Source: Pseudomonas sp. N3-W (GTDB lineage: Bacteria; Pseudomonadota; Gammaproteobacteria; Pseudomonadales; Pseudomonadaceae). From it: DNA of 64,000 bases. Below, in pieces: positions 49,803 through 59,773 of this stretch. Each line of letters begins with the position of its first letter. The first letter of the stretch is position 1. A model generated the notes under the pieces. That model was not told where the DNA came from. It searched no databases and saw only the letters and a list, made by a program, of their open reading frames with translations. Both the position numbers and the translations under genes were made by a program. The stretch covers positions 5,661,001-5,725,000 of the forward strand of contig NZ_CP103965.1 of the NCBI RefSeq assembly GCF_024970185.1. The letters run 5' to 3'.

Positions 49803-51101
49803 ATGACTCATCGTATTGTCATCGTTGGCGGCGGCGCCGGCGGTCTGGAGTTGGCTACCCGTCTGGGTAAGACTCTGGGCAAGCGTGGCACGGCCAGTGT
49901 GATGCTGGTCGACGCGAACCTGACCCACATCTGGAAACCGCTGTTGCACGAAGTCGCGGCCGGTTCCCTGAACTCTTCCGAAGACGAACTCAACTATGTT
50001 GCCCAGGCAAAATGGAACCACTTCGAGTTCCAGCTGGGGCGCATGAGCGGGCTTGATCGCGCGCAGAAAAAAATCCAGCTGGCCGCCACGTATGACGACG
50101 CCGGACTGGAACTGGTGCCGGCCCGTGAAGTGGGCTACGACTCGCTGGTGATTGCCGTCGGCAGTACCACCAACGACTTCGGCACTCAGGGCGCGGCGCA
50201 GCACTGTCTGTTCCTCGATACCCGCAAGCAGGCCGAGCGCTTCCATCAACAACTGCTCAATCACTACCTGCGCGCCCATGCCGGACAGACCGACAAGGTC
50301 GAGCAGATCAGCGTGGCCATCGTCGGGGCCGGTGCGACCGGTGTCGAACTGGCCGCCGAACTGCACAACGCCGCCCACGAATTGGCGGCTTACGGGCTGG
50401 ACCGGATCAAACCGGAAAACATGCACATCACCCTGATCGAAGCCGGCCCCCGGGTACTGCCTGCCCTGCCGGAACGCATCGGCGGACCTGTGCATAAAAC
50501 CCTGGAAAAGCTCGGGGTCAATGTCATGACCAATGCGGCGGTCAGTGAAGTGACCGCCGACAGCCTGATCACCGCCGACGGCAAAGTGATCAACGCCAGC
50601 TTGAAAGTCTGGGCCGCCGGGATTCGTGCGCCCGGTTTCCTCAAGGACATCGACGGCCTGGAAACCAACCGCATCAACCAGCTGCAAGTACTGCCGACCC
50701 TGCAAACCACCCGCGATGAAAACATCTTCGCCTTCGGTGACTGCGCAGCCTGCCCGCAACCGGGCACCGACCGCAATGTGCCACCGCGTGCGCAAGCTGC
50801 GCATCAACAGGCATCGCTGCTGGCCAAATCGCTGAAGCTGCGGATCGAAGGCAAGGCGCTGCCGGAATACAAGTACACCGACTATGGCTCGCTGATCTCG
50901 CTGTCGCGTTTTTCGGCTGTGGGTAACTTGATGGGCAACCTGACCGGCAGCGTGATGCTGGAGGGTTGGCTGGCGCGGATGTTTTACGTATCGCTGTACC
51001 GCATGCATCAGATGGCGCTGTATGGCGCGTTTCGCACCGCGATGTTGATGCTGGGCAGCAAGATCGGGCGCGGGACCGAGCCGCGGCTCAAGTTGCACTG
51101 A
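49803..51101 (+). CDS. ndh: Type II NADH:quinone oxidoreductase
   Basis: Non-proton-pumping respiratory NADH dehydrogenase of 432 residues. The FAD-binding site is IVGGGAGGLELATRLG and the NADH-binding site is IVGAGATGVELAAELH. FAFGDCAACPQP binds the flavin isoalloxazine region. The C-terminal amphipathic segment is MFYVSLYRMHQMALYG, for membrane attachment. ATG 49803 is chosen because upstream frame residues lie beyond the family start. Confidence 0.95.
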   Translation: MTHRIVIVGGGAGGLELATRLGKTLGKRGTASVMLVDANLTHIWKPLLHEVAAGSLNSSEDELNYVAQAKWNHFEFQLGRMSGLDRAQKKIQLAATYDDAGLELVPAREVGYDSLVIAVGSTTNDFGTQGAAQHCLFLDTRKQAERFHQQLLNHYLRAHAGQTDKVEQISVAIVGAGATGVELAAELHNAAHELAAYGLDRIKPENMHITLIEAGPRVLPALPERIGGPVHKTLEKLGVNVMTNAAVSEVTADSLITADGKVINASLKVWAAGIRAPGFLKDIDGLETNRINQLQVLPTLQTTRDENIFAFGDCAACPQPGTDRNVPPRAQAAHQQASLLAKSLKLRIEGKALPEYKYTDYGSLISLSRFSAVGNLMGNLTGSVMLEGWLARMFYVSLYRMHQMALYGAFRTAMLMLGSKIGRGTEPRLKLH

Positions 51102-51118
51102 TAAACCCCGTAACCCAC

Positions 51119-51144
51119 GTGGGAGCGAGCCTGCTCGCTCCCAC
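51119..51144. repeat. REP palindrome
   Basis: GTGGGAGCGAGC and its complement are two bases apart, 17 bp after the ndh stop codon. It is the same compact form as the copy after panC. Confidence 0.85.
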
Positions 51145-51164
51145 ATTTATTTCATCGCCCGGAT

Positions 51165-51512
51165 TCAGACCTGAAACCGCTGCACCATACCCTGCAACGC
51201 ATTGGCCAGTTTCGACAGCTCATGGCTCGAAGCACTGGTCTGGTCGGCACCGGCGGCAGAACGCACTGACAGATCGCGAATATTCAGCAGATTGCGATCC
51301 ACCTCCCGCGCCACGACGGCCTGCTCCTCGGCAGCGCTCGCGATCACCAGATTACGCTCGTGGATCTGATTGACCGACGCCGTGATGGTCAACAACGCCT
51401 CCCCGGCCCGCTCTGCCAGCACTAGCGTATTGGCGGCATGGGACGCACTGGCTTGCATCGAGTCCAGCGCCAGGCTCGACCCATTACGCATGCCCTGCAC
51501 CAAGTGTGCTTT
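51165..51512 (-). pseudogene. C-terminal remnant of a chemoreceptor
   Basis: About 115 codons encode the last part of a methyl-accepting chemotaxis signalling domain: ALLTITASVNQIHERNLVIA, SAAEEQAVVAREVDRNLLNI, and the ending SKLANALQGMVQRFQV. The hairpin tip, membrane segments and sensor domain are missing. The open frame ends at a TAA (51515-51513) that abuts the terminator of the neighbouring tRNA-Pro gene. No start codon with a ribosome binding site is present, so this is a truncated relic. Confidence 0.85.
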
Positions 51513-51521
51513 TTAAAAGAC

Positions 51522-51555
51522 AAAAAAAATCCCCGTATCTTTCGATACGAGGATT
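51522..51555 (-). terminator. Terminator after the distal tRNA-Pro
   Basis: On the minus strand AATCCTCGTATC pairs (with G-U) with GATACGGGGATT around GAAA, followed by eight T. It begins 8 bp after the tRNA 3' end. Confidence 0.9.
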
Positions 51556-51562
51556 TTTAATA

Positions 51563-51639
51563 TGGTCGGGGTAAGGGGATTCGAACTCCTGACATCCTGC
51601 TCCCAAAGCAGGCGCGCTACCGGACTGCGCTATACCCCG
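51563..51639 (-). tRNA. tRNA-Pro (TGG), distal copy
   Basis: A 77-nt cloverleaf with acceptor CGGGGTA/TACCCCG and anticodon loop TTTGGGA (anticodon TGG). The T-loop is GTTCGAATC and CCA is encoded. It is identical to the copy at 51815. It lies just after a terminator of the preceding tRNA genes, so its transcription is uncertain. Confidence 0.97.
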
Positions 51640-51641
51640 GT

Positions 51642-51669
51642 AAAAAAAAGGCGACCTTTCAGTCGCCTT
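51642..51669 (-). terminator. Internal terminator between tRNA-Lys and the distal tRNA-Pro
   Basis: On the minus strand AAGGCGAC pairs with GTCGCCTT around a six-base loop, followed by a T-run, between the two tRNA genes. Confidence 0.9.
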
Positions 51670-51733
51670 CTTCGATCAGTGCTTTTGGCCTCTGATCTTA
51701 AGATCTGATTCCAGCGTTAACTGGTTTCAAAAA

Positions 51734-51809
51734 TGGTGGGTCGTGTGGGATTCGAACCTACGACCAATTGGTTAAAAGCCAACTGCTCTACCAACTGAGC
51801 TAACGACCC
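51734..51809 (-). tRNA. tRNA-Lys (TTT)
   Basis: 76 nt with acceptor GGGTCGT/ACGACCC, anticodon loop CTTTTAA (anticodon TTT), GTTCGAATC in the T-arm, and encoded CCA. It is five bases downstream of tRNA-Pro. Confidence 0.97.
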
Positions 51810-51814
51810 AAAAA

Positions 51815-51891
51815 TGGTCGGGGTAAGGGGATTCGAACTCCTGACATCCTGCTCCCAAAGCAGGCGCGCTACCGGACTGCGCTATACCCCG
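51815..51891 (-). tRNA. tRNA-Pro (TGG), proximal copy
   Basis: 77 nt, identical to the distal copy, with anticodon TGG and encoded CCA. It is in the middle of the Asn-Pro-Lys transcript. Confidence 0.97.
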
Positions 51892-51900
51892 GTTTGAAAT

Positions 51901-51976
51901 TGGCTCCGTGACCAGGACTCGAACCTGGGACCCAATGATTAACAGTCATTTGCTCTACCGACTGAGCTATCACGGA
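51901..51976 (-). tRNA. tRNA-Asn (GTT)
   Basis: 76 nt with acceptor TCCGTGA/TCACGGA, anticodon loop CTGTTAA (anticodon GTT), T-loop GTTCGAGTC and encoded CCA. It is the first gene of the tRNA operon. Confidence 0.97.
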
Positions 51977-52062
51977 ACTACATATTTCAATTTACAACGG
52001 TGAAACTTGCTTCGTCTCTTCGACCCGTTCGCATCGCTGCGTTCGTGTGTCTGAGGCGCGCT

Positions 52063-52090
52063 ATTCTACAATCTTAAGCACCTCTGTCAA
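52063..52090 (-). promoter_or_regulatory. Promoter of the tRNA operon with GC-rich discriminator
   Basis: On the minus strand TTGACA (52090-52085) and TAGAAT (52068-52063) have a 16-bp spacer. AGCGCGCC follows, a GC-rich discriminator typical of promoters repressed by ppGpp and DksA. It lies about 85 bp upstream of tRNA-Asn. Confidence 0.85.
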
Positions 52091-52223
52091 CCCCCTAAAT
52101 TGCTTTCAAGTTAATGATTTGCAACTTATTTCAGATTTCTGCTTGGGGAGCAGAAACCCTGGCGGGTGACTTACTGCGGGGCGCACTTTACAAGCCTTTT
52201 CCTTTAAGTTCAACAGCCTGGCG

Positions 52224-52250
52224 AAAAAAAGACCTCGCAATGCGAGGCCT
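52224..52250 (-). terminator. Rho-independent terminator of clpB
   Basis: On the minus strand GGCCTCGCA pairs with TGCGAGGTC and is followed by seven T, 24 bp after the clpB stop codon. Confidence 0.92.
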
Positions 52251-52274
52251 TCTTCATTTCACTGGCCTATCAGC

Positions 52275-54839
52275 TCAGGCAAAAACGATTTCGTCGTTTT
52301 CCACGGTGCCGACAGCGGTGTCTCCTGGCAGGAATCGACCCGACAGGATCAACTGCGCCAACGGGTTCTCGATCCAGCGCTGGATGGCCCGTTTCAGCGG
52401 CCGTGCGCCGTACACCGGGTCGTAACCGACCGCGATCAGCTTGTCCATGGCCTCAGGGCTGAGCTCCAGTTTCAACTCGCGCTCGGTCAGACGACTGCGC
52501 AGACGACCCAACTGGATCTCGGTGATGCCCGCGATCTGATCCCGCGCCAATGGCTCGAAGATCACCACTTCGTCGACCCGGTTGATGAACTCCGGCCGGA
52601 AGTGGGTGGAAATCGCATCCATCACTGCAGCACGTTGAGCCTCACGATCACCCACCAGCTCCTGGATCTGCACCGAGCCCAGGTTGGAGGTCATGACAAT
52701 CACGGTATTCTTGAAATCCACCGTGCGGCCATGGCTGTCGGTCAACCGGCCATCTTCCAGCACTTGCAGCAAGATGTTGAAGACGTCCGGGTGGGCCTTC
52801 TCGACCTCGTCCAGCAGGATCACCGAGTAAGGCTTGCGACGCACCGCCTCGGTCAGGTAACCGCCCTCCTCATAGCCCACGTAGCCTGGTGGCGCACCGA
52901 TCAGTCGAGCCACGGAGTGTTTCTCCATGAACTCGGACATGTCGATCCGCACCATCGCCTCTTCAGTATCAAAGAGGAACTCGGCCAGTGCCTTGCACAG
53001 CTCGGTTTTACCGACACCGGTCGGGCCGAGGAACATGAACGAGCCGCTCGGGCGATTCGGGTCGGACAACCCGGCGCGGGAACGCCGTACTGCGTTGGAA
53101 ACCGCGATAACCGCTTCGTCCTGGCCGATCACACGCTGGTGCAACAGGCTTTCCATCTTCATCAGCTTGTCGCGCTCGCCTTCGAGCATCTTCGAGACCG
53201 GAATACCGGTCCACTTCGACACGACTTCGGCGATCTCTTCTTCAGTCACCTTGCTGCGCAGCAACTGGTTCTCGCTTTTACCGTGCTGATCGACCATCTG
53301 CAGGCTGCGCTCCAGGTCCGGGATCACCCCGTATTGCAGCTCGGCCATGCGGTTGAGGTCGCCTTTACGGCGCGCGGCTTCCAGCTCCTGGCGGGACTGT
53401 TCGATTTTTTGCTGGATCTGCGCCGAGCCCTGGACTTCGGCTTTTTCCGAATTCCAGATTTCTTCGAGGTCTGAGTACTCACGTTCAAGGCGAGCGATTT
53501 CTTCCTGGAGTTTTTCCAGACGTTTCATCGCCGCTTCGTCGCTTTCTTTCTTCAGCGCCTGGGATTCAACCTTGAGCTGAATCAGACGACGCTCCAGACG
53601 GTCCAGCACTTCCGGCTTGGAATCGATCTCCATGCGGATGCGGCTGGCAGCTTCGTCGATCAGGTCAATGGCCTTGTCCGGCAACTGGCGGTCAGTGATA
53701 TAGCGATGGCTGAGCTTGGCCGCGGCGATGATTGCGCCGTCGGTGATCGCCACCTTGTGGTGAACCTCGTAACGCTCTTTGAGGCCCCGCAGGATAGCAA
53801 TGGTGTCTTCTTCACTCGGCTCATCCACCAGCACTTTCTGGAAGCGCCGCTCAAGGGCCGCGTCCTTCTCTATATATTGGCGGTACTCGTTGAGCGTGGT
53901 CGCGCCGACGCAATGCAACTCACCACGGGCCAATGCCGGTTTGAGCATGTTGCCAGCGTCCATCGAGCCTTCGCCTTTACCGGCGCCGACCATGGTGTGC
54001 AGTTCGTCGATGAACAGAATGATCTGCCCTTCCTGCTTCGACAGCTCATTAAGCAGGGATTTGAGGCGTTCTTCGAACTCGCCACGGTACTTGGCACCGG
54101 CAATCAGTGCGCCCATGTCCAGCGACAGCAGGCGCTTGCCTTTAAGGCCATCCGGCACTTCGCCGTTGATGATGCGCTGGGCAAGGCCTTCGGCAATGGC
54201 GGTTTTACCCACGCCAGGCTCGCCGATCAGCACCGGGTTGTTCTTGGTACGGCGTTGCAGGACTTGAATGGTGCGACGAATTTCATCATCACGGCCAATC
54301 ACCGGATCGAGCTTGCCTTCTTCGGCACGCTTGGTCAGGTCGACGGTGTATTTGTCCAGTGCCTGACGCGATTCTTCGTGGTTGGCGTCATTGACCGCGT
54401 CGCCGCCACGCAGGTTGGTGATCGCGTTTTCCAGGGCTTTCTTGCTCACGCCCTGGCCGAGCAGCAACTTGCCGAGCTTGCTGTTCTCGTCCATGGCGGC
54501 GAGCAGCACCAGTTCGCTGGAGATGAACTGGTCACCTTTCTGCTGGGCCAGGCGATCAGCCTGATTGAGCAGACGCGCCAGATCCTGCGACATGTTCACG
54601 TCGCCGGTCGGATTTTGAATTTTCGGTAATTGATCGAGCTCTTTGGTCAGCTCTTTGCGCAGGCTGTTGACGTCAAAGCCGACCTGCATCAGCAGCGGCT
54701 TGATCGAGCCGCCCTGCTGTTCGAGCATGGCCTGCATCAAGTGTGCAGGCTCAATGCCTGGATGATCGAGGCCGACAGCCAGGGATTGGGCGTCGGATAG
54801 TGCTAACTGCAATTTGCTGGTTAAACGATCTATACGCAT
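52275..54839 (-). CDS. clpB: Protein disaggregase ClpB
   Basis: Hexameric AAA+ chaperone of 854 residues that rescues aggregated proteins with DnaK. It has an N domain (1-145), D1 with GEPGVGKT and [18 protein letters not shown], and the coiled-coil M domain (about 400-530, SREYSD... rich in Glu/Arg). D2 has GPTGVGKTE and [16 protein letters not shown], followed by a C-terminal domain. The M domain distinguishes it from ClpA. AAGGAAGGTGA precedes the ATG. It has a heat-shock promoter. Confidence 0.98.
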   Translation of the reverse strand: MRIDRLTSKLQLALSDAQSLAVGLDHPGIEPAHLMQAMLEQQGGSIKPLLMQVGFDVNSLRKELTKELDQLPKIQNPTGDVNMSQDLARLLNQADRLAQQKGDQFISSELVLLAAMDENSKLGKLLLGQGVSKKALENAITNLRGGDAVNDANHEESRQALDKYTVDLTKRAEEGKLDPVIGRDDEIRRTIQVLQRRTKNNPVLIGEPGVGKTAIAEGLAQRIINGEVPDGLKGKRLLSLDMGALIAGAKYRGEFEERLKSLLNELSKQEGQIILFIDELHTMVGAGKGEGSMDAGNMLKPALARGELHCVGATTLNEYRQYIEKDAALERRFQKVLVDEPSEEDTIAILRGLKERYEVHHKVAITDGAIIAAAKLSHRYITDRQLPDKAIDLIDEAASRIRMEIDSKPEVLDRLERRLIQLKVESQALKKESDEAAMKRLEKLQEEIARLEREYSDLEEIWNSEKAEVQGSAQIQQKIEQSRQELEAARRKGDLNRMAELQYGVIPDLERSLQMVDQHGKSENQLLRSKVTEEEIAEVVSKWTGIPVSKMLEGERDKLMKMESLLHQRVIGQDEAVIAVSNAVRRSRAGLSDPNRPSGSFMFLGPTGVGKTELCKALAEFLFDTEEAMVRIDMSEFMEKHSVARLIGAPPGYVGYEEGGYLTEAVRRKPYSVILLDEVEKAHPDVFNILLQVLEDGRLTDSHGRTVDFKNTVIVMTSNLGSVQIQELVGDREAQRAAVMDAISTHFRPEFINRVDEVVIFEPLARDQIAGITEIQLGRLRSRLTERELKLELSPEAMDKLIAVGYDPVYGARPLKRAIQRWIENPLAQLILSGRFLPGDTAVGTVENDEIVFA

Positions 54840-54912
54840 GGGTCACCTTCCTTTTGAGCAGGCCGGACCTGAGAAACCATCCTGAATGAAGAAACCTGCC
54901 AGATACCTCATT

Positions 54913-54940
54913 AGATGTGGTCGATTCTGGGAGATTCAAG
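54913..54940 (-). promoter_or_regulatory. Sigma32 (heat-shock) promoter of clpB
   Basis: CTTGAAT (54940-54934) and CCACATCT (54920-54913) are 13 bp apart. They match the sigma32 consensus CTTGAAA / CCCCATNT in 6 of 7 and 7 of 8 positions. Confidence 0.85.
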
Positions 54941-54970
54941 CGTCGTACAGTTGATGCAGATCAGCGAAGC

Positions 54971-55696
54971 TTAGCCTTCGAGCCAGATCAGGGAGGCAAA
55001 CCGGCCGGTGCGAGGACTGCGGCGGTAAGAAAAGAAGCGGGGATCGGTCACGGTGCACAAGCCGCCACCATAAACAGCAGTGACGCCACAGGCAGCCAGA
55101 CGCAGACGCGCCAGCTCATAGATGTCAGCCATGAACTTGCCGGCATTCTGGCTGGGCACAAAGGCTTCAGCCGCTTGCGGCAGTTGCTGGATGAAGACTT
55201 CGCGAACTTCCGGGCCGACTTCAAAGGCTTGTGGGCCAATCGCGGGACCGAGCCAGACCAGCACCTCTTGCGGGGCGACCGCCAGGCTGTCGAGCGTTGC
55301 TTCAAGTACGCCCGCCGCCAGCCCGCGCCAACCGGCATGAGCGGCGGCAACACGCGTGCCGGCCCGGTCGCAGAACAACACAGGCAGGCAATCAGCGGTC
55401 ATCGACGCACAGCCGATGCCGGGCGTGGACGTCCAGCTGGCGTCAGCGGTTGCCACCAGCCCCGGGTCAGCATAAGCCACGGCTATGCCGTGAACCTGCT
55501 GCAGCCAGGCCGGTTGAATAGAGAAATGATCGGTGAGGCGACGGCGATTTTCGGCGACAGCTTCGGGGCTGTCATCGACGTGATCGCCAAGATTGAGGCT
55601 GTCGAACGGCGCCAGACTGACGCCGCCCGCACGGGTGGTCACACAGGCTTTCACCCCGGCAGGCGCAGGCCAGTCGGGAATCAGCCAGTCACTCAT
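54971..55696 (-). CDS. pgeF: Peptidoglycan editing factor PgeF (YfiH)
   Basis: A 241-residue multicopper-oxidase-like purine nucleoside phosphorylase/laccase family protein. It has TRAGGVSLAPFDSLNLGDHV, QQVHGIAVAY, ADCLPVLF and AAHAGWRGLAAGVLE, holding the conserved His and Cys ligands. E. coli PgeF removes mis-incorporated residues from peptidoglycan precursors. The start overlaps the rluD stop by 4 bp (ATGA), so the two genes are coupled. Confidence 0.95.
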   Translation of the reverse strand: MSDWLIPDWPAPAGVKACVTTRAGGVSLAPFDSLNLGDHVDDSPEAVAENRRRLTDHFSIQPAWLQQVHGIAVAYADPGLVATADASWTSTPGIGCASMTADCLPVLFCDRAGTRVAAAHAGWRGLAAGVLEATLDSLAVAPQEVLVWLGPAIGPQAFEVGPEVREVFIQQLPQAAEAFVPSQNAGKFMADIYELARLRLAACGVTAVYGGGLCTVTDPRFFSYRRSPRTGRFASLIWLEG

Positions 55697-56655
55697 CCGA
55701 TGAACGCCTCACGGTCTTGCTTGAGCAGGGTCAGCAACCAGACAAAATCGTCCGGCAGCGGCGATTCCCAGCTCATGCGTTTACCGGTCGTCGGATGGTC
55801 CAGCTCCAGGAACCGCGCATGCAGTGCCTGACGCGGGAACGCCTTCAACGATTCGACCATGGTCACACTGGCTGCCGGCGGGATGCGGAAACGACCGCCG
55901 TAGGCAGGGTCTCCGACCAACGGGAAGTTGATGTGGGCCATGTGCACACGAATCTGGTGAGTACGACCGGTTTCCAGCTTCACCCGCACATGCGTGTGGG
56001 AACGGAAACGCTCGAGCACGCGGTAATGGCTGACGGCTTGCTTGCCACCTTCCATCACGGCCATGCGCTGGCGTTGCTGGCCGTGGCGACCGATGGGCGC
56101 ATTGATCTTGCCACCCGCTGTCACCACGCCAATCACGATGCACTCGTAGATCCGGCTGACACTGCGGCTCTGCAACTGTGTAACCAGCTGCGTCTGCGCT
56201 TGAATGGTCTTGGCCACCACCATCAGACCGGTGGTGTCCTTGTCCAGACGGTGCACGATACCGGCGCGCGGCACATTGATAATGTCCGGCACGTGGTGCA
56301 GCAAGGCGTTGAGCAAGGTGCCGTCAGCGTGACCGGCAGCCGGATGCACCACCAGACCCGCAGGTTTGTTGATCACCAGGATGTCGTCATCTTCATAGAC
56401 GATGTCCAGCTCGATGTCCTGAGCGATCCATTCGCCTTGAGCTTCCTGCTCGGCAGTCAGCTCAAGAATGGCGCCACCGTGAACGATGTCTCGCGGGCGG
56501 ATAACCGCCCCATCCACAGTCAGGCGGCCGTCTTTGATCCAGGCGGAAAGGCGCGAGCGCGAGTGCTCAGCGAATAATTGTGCGGCGACTTGATCGAGGC
56601 GTTGGCCGCCCAATTCGGACGGCACCTCTGCGCGAAGTTCAATTTTATCGGACAT
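55693..56655 (-). CDS. rluD: 23S rRNA pseudouridine(1911/1915/1917) synthase RluD
   Basis: Makes pseudouridines in helix 69 of 23S rRNA. The 320-residue product has an N-terminal S4 domain ([19 protein letters not shown]) and the catalytic motif [16 protein letters not shown] with its Asp. [12 protein letters not shown] and GDPAYGGR follow, with C-terminal [20 protein letters not shown] at 56655 is the family start; the frame runs seven codons further. Divergent from bamD. Confidence 0.96.
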   Translation of the reverse strand: MSDKIELRAEVPSELGGQRLDQVAAQLFAEHSRSRLSAWIKDGRLTVDGAVIRPRDIVHGGAILELTAEQEAQGEWIAQDIELDIVYEDDDILVINKPAGLVVHPAAGHADGTLLNALLHHVPDIINVPRAGIVHRLDKDTTGLMVVAKTIQAQTQLVTQLQSRSVSRIYECIVIGVVTAGGKINAPIGRHGQQRQRMAVMEGGKQAVSHYRVLERFRSHTHVRVKLETGRTHQIRVHMAHINFPLVGDPAYGGRFRIPPAASVTMVESLKAFPRQALHARFLELDHPTTGKRMSWESPLPDDFVWLLTLLKQDREAFIG

Positions 56656-56806
56656 GCTCAGACTAGGCGTCGGCACAGCCTTTGGTTTCGGCTGCGCGCT
56701 TGTGGTTAAATACGGCGTCTTTTGCCCCGAGGCTTTTCAACGGGGCGCTCATCATAACAGGACGGCCCCGCCCAAGACAGCGGCCGTCATAGGGACGCAA
56801 GCCGCC

Positions 56807-57832
56807 ATGCAAGTGAAACACCTGCTGCTGATCGCCATCCTCGCATTGACCGCTGCTTGCTCATCGAAGGAAGTCGTAGACGAAAACCTGAGCGAAGTCG
56901 AGCTGTACCAGCAGGCTCAGCACGATCTGGATAACAATAGCTACACCAGTGCCACAGCCAAGCTGAAGGCCCTGGAGTCGCGTTATCCGTTCGGGCGCTA
57001 TGCTGACCAGGCGCAACTGGAACTCATCTACGCCAACTACAAGAACGCCGAGCCTGAGGCTGCCAAGTCTGCCGCCGAGCGTTTCATTCGTTTGCATCCG
57101 CAGCATCCGAACGTGGATTACGCGTACTACCTCAAGGGTCTGACTTCCTTCGACCAGGACGTCGGCCTGCTGGCGCGCTTCCTGCCGCTGGACATGACCA
57201 AACGTGATCCGGGTGCTGCCCGCGACTCGTACAACGAGTTCGCCCAGCTGACCAGCCGCTATCCAAACAGCCGCTACTCGCCGGATGCCAAGCAGCGCAT
57301 GATCTACCTGCGCAACCTGCTGGCTTCCTACGAGATTCACGTTGCCGACTACTACCTGACCCGTCAGGCATACGTCGCTGCCGCGAACCGTGGTCGTTAC
57401 GTGGTGGAAAACTTCCAGGAAACCCCTTCGGTCGGTGACGGCCTGGCGGTGATGGTCGAGGCTTACCAGCGTCTGCACCTGGACGCATTGGCCGAAACCA
57501 GCCTCGAGACCCTGAAGCTGAACTACCCGAACCACCCAAGCCTGGTGGACGGTCAGTTCAAGCCATCGGTTGCCGAAGCGGACAACCGTTCGTGGCTGAG
57601 CAAGGCGACGTTGGGTCTGATCGAGTCCCGTCCGCCGCTGCCGCCGGGCGAAACCCGCGCCAACCAGGACGTGCAGAAGCAGTTCCAGGACGCCAAGGAC
57701 TCGATTCCGAGCGATCTCAAGCCTAAAGATGAAAACGGTCAAGTGATCGAAGAAGAACAGCACGAAGCGGAAGGCAATAACAACAGCGACCGCTCGTGGT
57801 TCAGCTACATGACCTTCGGTGTGTTCGACTGA
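56807..57832 (+). CDS. bamD: Outer-membrane assembly lipoprotein BamD
   Basis: Essential lipoprotein of the BAM complex. The 341-residue product has lipobox LTAAC (Cys18) and five TPR-like repeats (about 30-250), with [31 protein letters not shown] and [14 protein letters not shown]. It has an extended acidic tail (EDENGQ...[12 protein letters not shown]), longer than in E. coli BamD. Start 56807 ([12 protein letters not shown]) gives the signal sequence. A terminator follows. Formerly called comL. Confidence 0.95.
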   Translation: MQVKHLLLIAILALTAACSSKEVVDENLSEVELYQQAQHDLDNNSYTSATAKLKALESRYPFGRYADQAQLELIYANYKNAEPEAAKSAAERFIRLHPQHPNVDYAYYLKGLTSFDQDVGLLARFLPLDMTKRDPGAARDSYNEFAQLTSRYPNSRYSPDAKQRMIYLRNLLASYEIHVADYYLTRQAYVAAANRGRYVVENFQETPSVGDGLAVMVEAYQRLHLDALAETSLETLKLNYPNHPSLVDGQFKPSVAEADNRSWLSKATLGLIESRPPLPPGETRANQDVQKQFQDAKDSIPSDLKPKDENGQVIEEEQHEAEGNNNSDRSWFSYMTFGVFD

Positions 57833-57847
57833 CACCCGAGGCAGGGC

Positions 57848-57877
57848 AAAAAGGGAGACTCTTGAGTCTCCCTTTTT
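57848..57877 (+). terminator. Rho-independent terminator of bamD
   Basis: AAAAAGGGAGACTC pairs with GAGTCTCCCTTTTT around a two-base loop, ending in a T-run, about 15 bp after the stop codon. Confidence 0.95.
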
Positions 57878-57960
57878 CATGACCGCGTTTTAATACGCTG
57901 TGCGCTGCTCATGTCCTTGGCTAAACTGCCGGATCATCAGTCGAAAAGCAGCTGCTCACC

Positions 57961-58194
57961 ATGGTTCGTTTATTATTCTGGATCGCCCTGATTGCCGCTG
58001 CGGTATGGTTCTGGTGCAAGTTCAAGGGTGCAACCTCTGCACCCCGCTCCTCTGCAGAGCTGGAAGCAACGCCGATGGTCCGCTGTGCGCATTGCGGCGT
58101 CCACCTGCCCCGCGACCGAGCACTGAGCCTTCAACAACAGTGGTACTGCAGCCAGGCTCACCTTGAGCAAGGCCCCGGCACCCGTGATCGCTGA
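57961..58194 (+). CDS. PP0621-family small zinc-ribbon membrane protein
   Basis: A 77-residue protein. One N-terminal membrane helix (LLFWIALIAAAVWFW) is followed by a treble-clef-like zinc site with CAHC (about residues 42-45) and WYCSQAHLEQG. It matches the short Pseudomonas family named after PP0621. It overlaps the beginning of pilS by about 30 bp in another frame. Function unknown; its tight linkage to pilSR suggests a link to pilus control, but that is inference. Confidence 0.85.
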   Translation: MVRLLFWIALIAAAVWFWCKFKGATSAPRSSAELEATPMVRCAHCGVHLPRDRALSLQQQWYCSQAHLEQGPGTRDR

Positions 58195-59773
58195 GGCCAC
58201 CAGCATCGGCAATAAAAAGGCCCAGCGACTGCTGCGCCTTTATCACCTCTACCGTTTAAGCATCGGCATCACCCTGGTGCTACTGATCTCCAGCAACATG
58301 GACAACCAGTTGCTGACGTTCGCCAATAACGACCTGCTGCGCAGTGGCAGCTGGTTGTACCTGGTACTGAATATCCTGCTGGTGGTGTTCCTGGAGAACA
58401 CCCGCCACCCGGCGCAGCTATTCGGCCTGGCCCTGACCGATGTGTTGCTGCTATGCGGCCTGTTCTACGCTGCCGGCGGCGTGGCCAGTGCCATTGGCAA
58501 CTTGCTGATCGTGTCGGTAGCCATCGGCAACACGCTACTGCGGGGCAGGATCGGCCTGCTGATTGCAGCAGTCGGGGCCCTCGGCATCGTCGGTTTGAGT
58601 TTCCTGCTCAGTTTCAGTCATCCCGTCAGCCCCAACGACTACTTGCAAGCCGGCACGCTGGGCGCGCTGTGCTTTGCCGCTGCGTTGCTGGTGCAAGGGT
58701 TGATCCGGCGCCTGGAAGACAGCGAACACCTTGCCCAACAGCGCGCCAGCGAAGTGATCGGCCTCGAAGCCCTCAACGCGCTGATCCTGCAACGCATGCG
58801 TACTGGCATTCTGGTGCTGGACGATCAGCGACGGGTGCAACTGGCCAACCACAGTGCCCTGACCCTGCTGGGGCAGGACACGTTGAATGGTCAGTTGATC
58901 GATGACTATTCGCCGCTGCTGGTCGAGCGCCTGCAGTTGTGGCTCAACAACCCGACCTTGCGCCCACAGGGACTGAAGATCGCCGCCCTTGGCCTGGAAC
59001 TGCAGCCAAGCTTCATTGCCCTGGACCAGGGCTCGCATCATCAGACGCTGGTATTTCTAGAAGACCTGGCGCAAATCGCCCAGCAGGCCCAGCAACTGAA
59101 ACTTGCCGCCCTTGGCCGCCTGACTGCCGGGATCGCCCACGAGATACGTAATCCGCTGGGCGCCATCAGCCATGCTGCGCAGTTGCTGCAAGAGTCCGAG
59201 GAACTGAACGGCGCGGACCGCCGTCTGACCCAGATTATTCAAGATCACTCTCAGCGCATGAATCGGGTTATCGAAAACGTCCTGCAACTGTCCCGCCGCC
59301 AGCAATCCGCGCCGCAGCGACTCGATCTGCACGCATGGCTTGAGCAGTTCGTCGAGGAGGCCGCTGAACATGGCGGCGAACGTCAGCAGATTCACCTGCA
59401 TATCAGTTCAGGCCACTTCAGCACCTTGATGGACCCGAATCAGCTGACGCAAATTCTCGACAACTTATTGCGCAACGCCTTGCGTCACAGCGCGCTGATT
59501 CATCACCGGCCCGAAGTCTGGCTGGAGCTGTTCATCGACCCGGACAGCCAGCTACCGGCCCTTGAAGTGCTGGACAACGGCCCCGGCGTGACGGCAGACC
59601 AGCAGGTGCATCTGTTCGAACCCTTCTTCACCACCAGTAGCCAGGGCACTGGCCTTGGGCTTTATCTGTCCCGTGAGCTGTGCGAAAGCAACCAGGCCCG
59701 CCTAGACTTCAAACCACGCCAAGGCGGCGGCGGCTTTCGCATCACCTTTGCTCACGGACGGAAACAAAGTTGA
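58163..59773 (+). CDS. pilS: Sensor histidine kinase PilS
   Basis: Sensor of pilin level and partner of PilR. The longest reading is 536 residues. Six membrane segments (about 28-185) are followed by a PAS-like linker (about 200-310). The kinase core has TAGIAHEIRNPLGAISHAAQ (phospho-His), LDNLLRNALRHS, LDNGPGV and FEPFFTTSSQGTGLGLYL. The start is uncertain: TTG 58163 gives MSKAPAPVIAEA and GTG 58184 gives a seven-residue shorter protein. Both overlap the small upstream gene. Confidence 0.92.
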   Translation: MSKAPAPVIAEATSIGNKKAQRLLRLYHLYRLSIGITLVLLISSNMDNQLLTFANNDLLRSGSWLYLVLNILLVVFLENTRHPAQLFGLALTDVLLLCGLFYAAGGVASAIGNLLIVSVAIGNTLLRGRIGLLIAAVGALGIVGLSFLLSFSHPVSPNDYLQAGTLGALCFAAALLVQGLIRRLEDSEHLAQQRASEVIGLEALNALILQRMRTGILVLDDQRRVQLANHSALTLLGQDTLNGQLIDDYSPLLVERLQLWLNNPTLRPQGLKIAALGLELQPSFIALDQGSHHQTLVFLEDLAQIAQQAQQLKLAALGRLTAGIAHEIRNPLGAISHAAQLLQESEELNGADRRLTQIIQDHSQRMNRVIENVLQLSRRQQSAPQRLDLHAWLEQFVEEAAEHGGERQQIHLHISSGHFSTLMDPNQLTQILDNLLRNALRHSALIHHRPEVWLELFIDPDSQLPALEVLDNGPGVTADQQVHLFEPFFTTSSQGTGLGLYLSRELCESNQARLDFKPRQGGGGFRITFAHGRKQS

